12,209 nucleotides of DNA, from NCBI GenBank assembly GCA_021802595.1, contig JAJZRT010000048.1, positions 1-12,209 of the forward strand, read 5' to 3'. This DNA comes from Pseudomonadota bacterium. Its GTDB lineage: Bacteria; Pseudomonadota; Gammaproteobacteria; Burkholderiales; Thiobacillaceae. This document shows, piece after piece, positions 6,681 to 12,209 of the stretch. Within the stretch, counting starts at the first letter, position 1. Each line of letters begins with the position of its first letter. The notes under the pieces are model-generated. The model made no database searches and had not been told where the DNA came from. It saw only the letters and a list, made by a program, of their open reading frames with translations. The position numbers and the translations under genes are program-made.

Positions 6681-6823
6681 ACGAGGCGGCCTCGGCAAGG
6701 CGCGGACGCATCAAGCGAATGGGCGACGCGTCTGCCGAGCTCGGGCCCGTGGCCACGGAAGGCGTGTCACGGTGTGCCGTCTGCATGGCTATAAATCATG
6801 CAAGCAAGCCAAAGGAGCACAAA

Positions 6824-7234
6824 ATGACTGAAACTGCTCGCATCAAATATCTGCGCATTGCCCTGCTTCTCGTGGGGCTGACTTTCACCTTCGGCATCTG
6901 GCCGCTTGGCATCGTCTGGCCGTCGGGTTGGGTGTGGCACGAAGGAGGGCGCTCGGAATATCTGGAGATGATCCTGGGCATCTATGCCACGCTCGGCGTG
7001 TTCCTGATGATCGCCTCGCGCGACCCGCTGGCACACCGAAGCCTGATCTGGTTTACGGTGTGGTCGAGCATCGTGCACGGCGGGATCATGGGGATTCAGT
7101 CTGTCGCCAATCCCATGCACATGGGGCATCTCTTTGGCGACGTTGCGGCCCTGCTTGCCGTCGCGGCTGTCCTGGCAGTGCTGACCCCGCGGCAGACCTC
7201 TGCAATGATTTCGATTTCGCGACCGGCGGCATAA
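6824..7234 (+). CDS. Four-helix inner-membrane protein, DUF6632-like, 136 aa
   Basis: Small hydrophobic protein with four predicted membrane helices at about residues 9-30, 47-64, 72-92 and 103-121, and short loops. Charged residues in the second loop (SRDPLAHRS) and histidines H71, H85, H99 and H102 stand out. The pattern LGIYATLGVFLMIASRDPLAHRSLIWFTVWSSIVHGGIM recalls the uncharacterised DUF6632 family, from memory and unverified. The start is ATG 6824, preceded by AAAGGAGC. An in-frame extension back to 6719 is rejected because it lacks a ribosome site and reads as non-coding. No function is known for the family. It sits between the HMA-like and haemoglobin genes on the same strand. Confidence 0.75.
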   Translation: MTETARIKYLRIALLLVGLTFTFGIWPLGIVWPSGWVWHEGGRSEYLEMILGIYATLGVFLMIASRDPLAHRSLIWFTVWSSIVHGGIMGIQSVANPMHMGHLFGDVAALLAVAAVLAVLTPRQTSAMISISRPAA

Positions 7235-7314
7235 GCCGTCGCGATGGTTCTGACCGACCGCGGCAGCGGCCTTGTTTTTCTCATGCAGCCCCATAAAACC
7301 GAAAGGAATTCATC

Positions 7315-7677
7315 ATGGCTACTACACTGTATCAACGTCTGGGCGGAGCTGATGGCATTGCACGCCTCGTGGACGATGTCATGGCCGCGCATCTGGAGAA
7401 CCCCATTGTCAAAACCCGCTTCGAGAACACCAGGGACATGGAGCACGCCAAACGGATGGCGCGCGAATTCTTCTGCGCTGGCTCGGGGGGCCCGGAACCC
7501 TACACGGGCAAGGATATGCTCACCGCACACAAAGGGATGAACATCAGCGAGCAGGAGTACCTGGCGGTGATGGATGACATTGTCGGTGCAATGACCAAGA
7601 ACGAACTGGATGAGGGCACGAAGAATGAGGTGATCGCCATCCTCTATTCGCTGAAGGGCAACATCATCCGAGTGTGA
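7315..7677 (+). CDS. Group I truncated haemoglobin, 120 aa
   Basis: Short 2-on-2 globin that binds haem and small gases (O2, NO, CO) in the cytoplasm. Family marks are LYQRLGGADGI at 5-15, F36 at CD1, GGPEPYTG (58-65) before the F helix, and AHKGMNIS with proximal H72. Length is normal for group I without an N-terminal extension. Aligned by eye to Mycobacterium tuberculosis trHbN without gaps, the distal positions are M23 (B10, usually Tyr), A45 (E7) and A49 (E11, often Gln). The usual polar distal residues are therefore missing. The ATG at 7315 follows an AAAGGA site. Bacterial relatives are linked to NO dioxygenation or oxygen handling; given this pocket, the activity here should not be assumed. 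Confidence 0.9.
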   Translation: MATTLYQRLGGADGIARLVDDVMAAHLENPIVKTRFENTRDMEHAKRMAREFFCAGSGGPEPYTGKDMLTAHKGMNISEQEYLAVMDDIVGAMTKNELDEGTKNEVIAILYSLKGNIIRV

Positions 7678-7821
7678 CGAACCCAATCCCTGCGCGTGAT
7701 CGTTGGGCGGGAAACGGCATGGGAGCCATGTTTGATAAGCAGCTATAAAAAACATGTAGCGTGGGCACCGACGTCACCGACAGGATCTGGCGACCTGCCC
7801 AAGTAAACAGGGAGAACGGCC

Positions 7822-9309
7822 ATGGGCAAGCGATTCGACAGCATTCTGGACACCATCGGCCATACGCCGGTGATTCGCATCAACAAGCTGGGGCCCAGGG
7901 GCGTCAATCTCTACGTCAAGGTGGAGTCCTTCAATCCGATGGGGTCGGTGAAGGACCGGCTGGCGCTGGGGGTGATCGAGGATGCCGAACGCCGCGGTGA
8001 ACTCAAGCCCGGGCAGACCATCGTCGAGGCCACCAGCGGCAACACCGGCATCGGCCTGGCCATGGTCTGCGCACAGAAGGGCTATCCCCTGGTCGTCACC
8101 ATGGCCGAGAACTTCAGCGTGGAGCGGCGTCGTCTGATGCGGTTTCTCGGCGCCCGGGTCGTTCTGACGCCGGGCAACGAGATGGCCTCGGGGATGCTGG
8201 CGAAGGCCGAGGAACTGGCCAGGACGCATGGCTGGTGGCAGCCGCGCCAGTTCGAGAATCCGGCCAACGCGGAAATCCACGCCCGAACCACCGCTGTGGA
8301 GATCATCGAGGACTTCGCCGACATTTCGCTCGACTACTGGGTCACCGGTTTCGGCACCGGCGGCACGCTGAACGGTGTATCGCGGGTGCTGAAGGAAAAG
8401 AGTCCGCATACGCAGATCATCGTTTGCGAGCCGGACAATGCGGCCATGCTGGCCAGCGGCATCGCGCAGGCCAGGCACGGCGATGGGTCCCCCAGCGCAA
8501 GCCATCCCCGTTTCCGGCCGCACCTGATGCAGGGGTGGTCGCCGGATTTCATCCCCCGACTCGCGGAGCAGGTGACAGCGGCCAGCCGCATTGACGGCTT
8601 CGTGCCGATCGACGGCAATGACGCGCTGCGCTGCGCCAGGGAACTGGCGCGGCAGGAAGGCATCTTCGTCGGCATCTCTGCGGGCGCCACGTTTTCGGGT
8701 GCGTTGCAGGTCGCCCAGACCGCGCCGCAGGGCGCCAATATCCTGTGCATGCTGCCCGATACCGGCGAACGCTACCTTTCCACGCCGCTGTTCGAGGACG
8801 TCGCCGTCGAGATGACCGGGGAGGAGCTCGACCTGTCGAGGTCGACGCCGGGTTTCCGCTTCGATGTCGCCCCGGCCGAGGTCCCCGCGACAGTGGAAGC
8901 GGCGGGTATCCTGGACGCAGCGGCCATCAGCGAGGTCGATGCCCTGTTGCGCGACCCCGACCGGCCCGTCGTCATGTTCGCGTTCGAGTGGTGCGAGTTC
9001 TGCGGTTCGGTCCGCAAGGTGTTCGCGGAGTATGGCATCGCCTGCACCTCGATCGATCTCGATTCGGTCGCCTACCAGCAAGGTGATCGCGGCGGCAAGA
9101 TATTCGAGGTTCTCAAGCGCCGGACCGGATCGGTCACCTTGCCCCAGATCTTCATCGGCGGAGACTTCGCAGGCGGCGGCGCCGACGTATTCGACAGCCT
9201 GAAGTCGGGCCAACTGCACACCCGCCTGCAAAGACACGGCGTCAGCGTCGACCCGTCAGTCAGCATCGATCCCTATGAACGACTGCCCAAGTGGTTGCAC
9301 CCACGCTGA
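7822..9309 (+). CDS. Cysteine synthase (PLP-dependent) fused to a C-terminal glutaredoxin domain, 495 aa
   Basis: Two-domain enzyme. Residues 1-330 form an O-acetylserine sulfhydrylase/cystathionine beta-synthase-type PLP domain: the PLP lysine is K44 in GSVKDR, the substrate loop is TSGNTG (71-76), and the phosphate loop is GTGGT (178-182). GISAGAT (284-290) and PDTGERYLS (312-320) complete the family pattern. It should make cysteine from O-acetylserine (or a related acceptor) and sulfide. After a linker (about 331-380), residues 381-475 are glutaredoxin-like: an active-site CEFC (391-394), cis-proline TLPQIF (P441) and GGDF (446-449). A short tail ends LPKWLHPR. Ordinary cysteine synthases are about 300-320 aa, so the extra 170 residues are the added domain. 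The reading frame is uninterrupted across the join. The start is ATG 7822 after GGGAGAAC. The redox domain may reduce persulfides or disulfides on the substrate or regulate the enzyme; this is inference. Confidence 0.9.
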   Translation: MGKRFDSILDTIGHTPVIRINKLGPRGVNLYVKVESFNPMGSVKDRLALGVIEDAERRGELKPGQTIVEATSGNTGIGLAMVCAQKGYPLVVTMAENFSVERRRLMRFLGARVVLTPGNEMASGMLAKAEELARTHGWWQPRQFENPANAEIHARTTAVEIIEDFADISLDYWVTGFGTGGTLNGVSRVLKEKSPHTQIIVCEPDNAAMLASGIAQARHGDGSPSASHPRFRPHLMQGWSPDFIPRLAEQVTAASRIDGFVPIDGNDALRCARELARQEGIFVGISAGATFSGALQVAQTAPQGANILCMLPDTGERYLSTPLFEDVAVEMTGEELDLSRSTPGFRFDVAPAEVPATVEAAGILDAAAISEVDALLRDPDRPVVMFAFEWCEFCGSVRKVFAEYGIACTSIDLDSVAYQQGDRGGKIFEVLKRRTGSVTLPQIFIGGDFAGGGADVFDSLKSGQLHTRLQRHGVSVDPSVSIDPYERLPKWLHPR

Positions 9310-9376
9310 ACCGGCGTCGATTCGGCACTGACACCCGCCAAAGTCAGCGCGCCGCAAAGCGTGGCCCATCGCCCGA

Positions 9377-9748
9377 TTACCAGTGCGTCTCCAGCCCGGT
9401 CTTCCAGTCGGCCACGAACTGTCGGATCGAGGCGATGAAGTCCTGATCATGTTCGGTACGGTTGATGGTCGCATGGATGACGGTATGCCGCGGTTCTGGT
9501 TCCTGTCCGGTGGTCACGGTCCATTGAAAGGCATTCGGACAACCGGGCAGTGAAAAGCGCACCCCACCATGCACCTCCTCGCGGTGCACATTGAACGTCC
9601 CCCACACGCAATAGATCTCGCCGCTCGCTTTTTCGTCGCCAAGCACCCGTTCGATGGAAGCGCACCAGTTCGGCAGTTCGCTGATCGTCAGGCGACGCTG
9701 CAGCTCTGAGGCCGAGGCGGGGATGAGGGTCGTGTCAAAGAACTCCAT
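9377..9748 (-). CDS. Uncharacterised protein, possibly SRPBCC-like, 123 aa
   Basis: Function not recognised. It has no signal peptide or membrane segment, so it is likely cytosolic. It alternates beta-rich segments (GEIYCVWGTFNVHREEVHGGV, FSLPGCPNAFQWTVTTG) with a C-terminal amphipathic helix (DQDFIASIRQFVADWKTGLE). That order suits a small START/SRPBCC-like ligand-binding fold, but this is a guess from pattern. The composition, with many aromatics and a WGTF...GVRF...CPNA...W series, looks like a real conserved protein. The ATG at 9748 lies in a run of overlapping ATG triplets (ATGCATGCATG) with no clear ribosome site. It converges on the fusion gene, with 67 bp between stops and no clear terminator. 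Confidence 0.65.
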   Translation of the reverse strand: MEFFDTTLIPASASELQRRLTISELPNWCASIERVLGDEKASGEIYCVWGTFNVHREEVHGGVRFSLPGCPNAFQWTVTTGQEPEPRHTVIHATINRTEHDQDFIASIRQFVADWKTGLETHW

Positions 9749-9762
9749 GCATGCATGTTAAT

Positions 9763-9814
9763 CGGAAGCCGAGTGGCGCGCACCCGATCAATCATCATGG
9801 CGCCATGGCTTCCG
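9763..9814. repeat. Inverted repeat plus 12-bp palindrome upstream of the 123-aa gene
   Basis: CGGAAGCC (9763-9770) and GGCTTCCG (9807-9814) are perfect 8-bp inverted arms. The perfect palindrome CATGGCGCCATG lies at 9796-9807, overlapping the right arm by a base. The pair falls just upstream of the minus-strand start at 9748, where an operator would be expected. No good promoter hexamers were found with it. Confidence 0.4.
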
Positions 9815-9880
9815 GGTACCGGGCTAAACTCCGCTGCTGGTCGAACCAGGTTTGTCACGATCCCACCCCCGGCACAGAAC

Positions 9881-9897
9881 CCTGCTGATCCAGCAGG
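9881..9897 (-). terminator. Short hairpin downstream of the deacetylase gene
   Basis: CCTGCTG-ATC-CAGCAGG is a perfect 7-bp stem with a 3-nt loop, 20 bp after the deacetylase stop on the minus strand. No T tract follows, so it is at best a weak intrinsic terminator or an mRNA 3'-end stabiliser. Confidence 0.3.
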
Positions 9898-9916
9898 CAA
9901 GGCCATGCAGCGCGGC

Positions 9917-10840
9917 CTATAACCTCGCCAGCGTCTTGATGTGCGCAGCCACGCTACGCCCCAGCGAACTGAGGTCGTAGCCGCCTTCGAGCACGGACAC
10001 GATGCGTCCGCCGGCATGGCGCGCGGCCACGTCCATGACCTGTTCGGTGATCCAGATGTAATCCGCCTCGACCAGGCCGAACTGCGCCATGTCGTCCTCG
10101 CGGTGGCCGTCGAAGCCGGCGGAAAAAAACAGCATCTGCGGGCGGAAGGCTTCCAGTCGCGGCAGGATCCGGGCAGTGAAGGCTTCGCGGTAGGCGGTGC
10201 CGGTGGTGCCCGCAGGCAGCGGCACGTTGACGATGTGGTCGCTGGCGGTGTCGGCGCCGCAGAAGGGGTAGAAGGGATGCTGGAAGGTGGAGCACAGCAT
10301 CAGGCGCGGCTCGTTGCGGAAGATGTCCTCGGTGCCGTTGCCGTGGTGGACGTCGAAGTCGACGATGGCAACCCGCTCCAGCCCGTGCTGGTCGAGCGCA
10401 TGCGCCGCGGCCACGGCGACGTTGTTGAAAAGGCAGAAGCCCATGGCCTGGTTGCGGGTGGCGTGGTGGCCGGGCGGGCGGCAGGCGACGAAGGCGTTGG
10501 CCACCTCGCCCTGCATCACCCGGTCGACCGCCATCACCGCGCCACCGGCTGCGTGTCGGGCGGCATCCGGGCTGTGCGGATTCATGCCGGTGTCAGGGTC
10601 GAGCATGCTGACGCCTTCGCTGGGCGCGGCGGCCTCGATGGCGTCGATGTAGGCCGCGTCGTGCACCCGCAGCAGCTGGCCGCGCTGCACCCGCATGGCT
10701 TCAAGATGGGTCAGGAAATCGAACAGGTGGGCCGCATGCAAGCAGTCGTCGATGGCGCGCAGACGCGCTGGACTTTCCGGATGCCAGGGACCCGTGTCGT
10801 GCAGAAGATAGCTGGGATGGGTGATGTAGGCAGTGTGCAT
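9917..10840 (-). CDS. Histone deacetylase/AcuC-family Zn-dependent deacetylase, 307 aa
   Basis: Member of the arginase/deacetylase superfamily, hydrolysing acetyl groups from lysine or other amines (acetylpolyamine amidohydrolase, AcuC and class II HDAC relatives). Zn ligands are D163 and H165 in DFDVHHGNGT and D244 in AGFDGH. The paired histidines are in RPPGHH (H125, H126), and Y288 in LEGGY is the transition-state tyrosine. The substrate-entry pattern HPESPARL (20-27) is present. Length is normal and all catalytic residues are intact. ATG 10840 is preferred because the family starts at MxTAYITHP. A TTG at 10870 would add ten atypical residues. Neither start has a strong ribosome site. It borders a + strand relic of a Pat-type acetyltransferase, which suggests it once had an acetylation partner. 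Its substrate is not determinable here. Confidence 0.9.
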   Translation of the reverse strand: MHTAYITHPSYLLHDTGPWHPESPARLRAIDDCLHAAHLFDFLTHLEAMRVQRGQLLRVHDAAYIDAIEAAAPSEGVSMLDPDTGMNPHSPDAARHAAGGAVMAVDRVMQGEVANAFVACRPPGHHATRNQAMGFCLFNNVAVAAAHALDQHGLERVAIVDFDVHHGNGTEDIFRNEPRLMLCSTFQHPFYPFCGADTASDHIVNVPLPAGTTGTAYREAFTARILPRLEAFRPQMLFFSAGFDGHREDDMAQFGLVEADYIWITEQVMDVAARHAGGRIVSVLEGGYDLSSLGRSVAAHIKTLARL

Positions 10841-10887
10841 GGCGCAGGGGAAAGGTGCATGAATCAACAATATGCTGCCCGACCGAA

Positions 10888-11050
10888 GCGGCGCTGGCCA
10901 GCGGGATGGGCGAGGCGCAGGTGCACGAGGGTTGCAGTCTGTTCAGCAGGACGGGATTCCCTGCTTCACCACACCGGAGCCGGCGGTCGAAGTGTTTTCC
11001 TTCCTCTCGGCCTTTTACGAGAACCAGCGCCAGCTGATGCAGACGCCCGG
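10888..11050 (+). pseudogene. Frameshifted relic of an ADP-forming acyl-CoA synthetase / Pat-type acetyltransferase
   Basis: The gap between the deacetylase and cyclase genes is not blank. One + frame reads GMGEAQVHEGCSLF (10903-10944). From 10944 the next frame reads QQDGIPCFTTPEPAVEVFSF and then LSAFYENQRQLMQTPG (to 11050). Joined, SLFQQDGIPCFTTPEPAVEV and its continuation match, from memory, the segment (R)LFxxAGIPxFRTPExAVxAFxxLxxYxxNQxLLxxTP. That segment links the CoA-ligase and ATP-grasp parts of PatZ/AcsD-type acyl-CoA synthetases. A single lost C near 10944 explains the shift. Only about 54 of some 700-900 codons remain, with no start, so it cannot be functional. It lies on the opposite strand from both neighbours, and recognisable homology ends next to the cyclase stop. 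The match is by eye. Confidence 0.65.
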
Positions 11051-11051
11051 A

Positions 11052-12209
11052 TCAGGAAAGCAGGAACTGTTGCCGGGTGTGGGTCTGGTTGCGGCCGGCC
11101 TGCTTGGCAGCATAGAGCGCCTGGTCGGCGCTGCTGACCAGGGCGTCGATATCGGCGGTGCAGGGTTCGCGGGTTGCCACGCCGATGCTGACGGTGAGCG
11201 TCTTCTCCACCTGCCCGATGGCAATCCGCTTCGCGCTCAGGTTCGCGCGCAGGCGCTCGGCCGACTGCATGGCGGACCGCAGGTCGGTGTTGGGGCAGAT
11301 CACCAGGAATTCTTCGCCGCCGATGCGGCAGACGCTGTCTTCGCGGCGTGCCGACGCGCGCAGGATGGCCGCGGCCTCGCGCAATATCATGTCGCCGGCG
11401 GCGTGGCCGTAGGTGTCGTTGATGTGCTTGAAATGATCGATGTCGACCACCATCACGGAAAGCGGCATCTCCAGGCGCGAAGCCGCGCTCCAGGCCTGTT
11501 CGAGCTGGTCCATGGCCGAGCGGCGATTGGCCAGCCCGGTCAGCTGGTCGGTCAGCGCAGCGTTGGCCAGCCGCCGGTTGGCGACTGCCAGCTCGGCCGC
11601 GATCTGGCGCAGCTGCGCGCGGTCCTTTTCCCAGACGGTCTGCAGCTGGGTCAGGCGCTGGGCGGCGCGCAGCCGGGTGTGCAGGGCCTTGGCACTAAGC
11701 GTGCTGGGCAGGTAGCCATCGGCGCCTGCCTCGTAGGCGCGGGTCAGCTGCTCCTCGCCGTGTTCGTCGGACGTCATCAGGATGTGCATGCGGCGGCCCT
11801 CGTCGGTTGCCCGCAGGGCCTGGCACAACTCCAGGCCGTCGAGCAGCGGCAGGTCGTAGTGCGCGATGATGACGTGCGGCAGCACTTCCATCGCCAGCGC
11901 CAGCGCCTTGTTGCCGTTCTCGGCCGGATAGACGGTGTGTTCGCTGTTTTCGGTCAGCAACGCCATGGTCTTGTGGCGGGTGGTGACGTTGCCATTCGCC
12001 ACCACGATGCGCAACGGCATGTCGGCTTCTTCCCCGTCATCCCCGGCTGCATGGTGGCCGTGACAGATCTCGGTAAACGACGGCAGCGCCGTGGCGGGGA
12101 TTTTCAGCAGTTCGCCCCATTCCCGCCAGCTGTCGATGACCTCGTCGATGAAGCGTCCCGCCGTGTCCTGCGCAATGTCGAGTTCGCTGGCCAGGGCCAT
12201 CCATTCCTT
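11052..12209 (-). CDS. Diguanylate cyclase with degenerate receiver domain and GGEEF domain (partial, runs off right edge)
   Basis: GGDEF-family enzyme predicted to make c-di-GMP from two GTP. The frame is open to the window edge (KEW precedes the Met at 12200), so the N-terminus is missing; numbering here is from that Met. Residues 1-60 (with REWGELL) are an unrecognised helical segment, possibly the end of an upstream sensory domain such as HDOD. Residues 62-175 are a receiver fold, followed by a helical linker (about 176-215). The GGDEF domain covers 216-378: DQLTGLANRR, VVDIDHFKHINDTYGH and GGEEF (294-298). The inhibitory I-site R285-x-x-D288 lies exactly five residues before GGEEF, so product feedback is expected. 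The receiver lacks the phosphorylation residues. A start at ATG 12020 (MPLRIVV, with GGGGAAGAAG upstream) is a second possibility. Confidence 0.88.
   Translation of the reverse strand, partial: KEWMALASELDIAQDTAGRFIDEVIDSWREWGELLKIPATALPSFTEICHGHHAAGDDGEEADMPLRIVVANGNVTTRHKTMALLTENSEHTVYPAENGNKALALAMEVLPHVIIAHYDLPLLDGLELCQALRATDEGRRMHILMTSDEHGEEQLTRAYEAGADGYLPSTLSAKALHTRLRAAQRLTQLQTVWEKDRAQLRQIAAELAVANRRLANAALTDQLTGLANRRSAMDQLEQAWSAASRLEMPLSVMVVDIDHFKHINDTYGHAAGDMILREAAAILRASARREDSVCRIGGEEFLVICPNTDLRSAMQSAERLRANLSAKRIAIGQVEKTLTVSIGVATREPCTADIDALVSSADQALYAAKQAGRNQTHTRQQFLLS

Noticed and set aside
6719..6823. 35-residue N-terminal extension of the membrane protein
   Set aside because: The ATG at 6824 has AAAGGAGC at the right distance, and the first membrane helix starts soon after. 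The extension has no ribosome site.
7732..7749. TTGATA and TATAAA upstream of the fusion gene as a promoter
   Set aside because: The spacing is 6 bp instead of about 17, and no other -35 is at the right distance.
7774..9237. A 487-codon minus-strand open frame opposite the cysteine synthase-glutaredoxin gene
   Set aside because: No recognisable motif; the + strand carries every PLP-enzyme and glutaredoxin signature.
9328..9347. Possible terminator hairpin (CTGAC...GTCAG) after the fusion gene
   Set aside because: Only 5 bp of stem with a 10-nt loop and no T tract.
9941..11137. A 398-codon + strand open frame across the deacetylase gene
   Set aside because: It is the antisense of an intact deacetylase with all Zn ligands. 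It also crosses the relic in the wrong frame.

Overview
The window comes from a GC-rich proteobacterium. A betaproteobacterium related to Rhodocyclales (Thauera/Azoarcus-like) is my best guess. The clues are codon usage, small periplasmic c-type cytochromes, a PatZ-like relic beside an AcuC-type deacetylase, and a dispersed repeat that translates to a peptide containing VLSLSKD, common in such genomes. No tRNA, rRNA, CRISPR array or complete insertion sequence was seen.

Layout. Positions 1-539 (+) hold the tail of an unidentified gene overlapping by 4 bp with an exported thermonuclease-like protein. Positions 540-1462 (+) hold a regulated-looking promoter, two tandem monohaem cytochromes c and a strong intrinsic terminator. 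Positions 1463-1667 are non-coding, with an inverted repeat and a possible IS30-like end fragment. Positions 1668-4712 (-) encode a 1014-residue XRE-HTH / STAND-type ATPase / TPR protein, probably a signal-responsive regulator. A divergent control region (4713-4935) carries tandem 12-bp direct repeats. Positions 4936-9309 (+) hold six genes in one direction: periplasmic cupin, SAM methyltransferase, small HMA-like protein without a metal motif, four-helix membrane protein (DUF6632-like), group I truncated haemoglobin, and a cysteine synthase-glutaredoxin fusion. An interspersed repeat with nested inverted arms lies between the cupin and methyltransferase genes. Positions 9377-12209 (-) hold a small conserved-looking protein, an AcuC/HDAC-family deacetylase and a diguanylate cyclase that runs off the right edge. 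Between the last two, on the + strand, is a frameshifted relic of an ADP-forming acyl-CoA synthetase / Pat-type acetyltransferase.

How the genes may work together. The cytochromes look like a small periplasmic electron-transfer operon. The large regulator faces the cupin-to-fusion series across shared control DNA, so the series may be its regulon. A haem gas-binding protein plus cysteine biosynthesis fused to a thiol-disulfide domain suggests thiol or nitrosative/oxidative stress, but this is inference. The deacetylase beside an acetyltransferase relic suggests a reversible lysine-acetylation pair that has lost one member here. The cyclase has an intact GGEEF site and inhibitory site behind a receiver domain that lacks every phosphorylation residue.

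The best leads for something undescribed are the regulator-linked gene series, the cysteine synthase-glutaredoxin fusion, the unusual haemoglobin distal pocket, the pseudo-receiver cyclase and the acetyltransferase relic.
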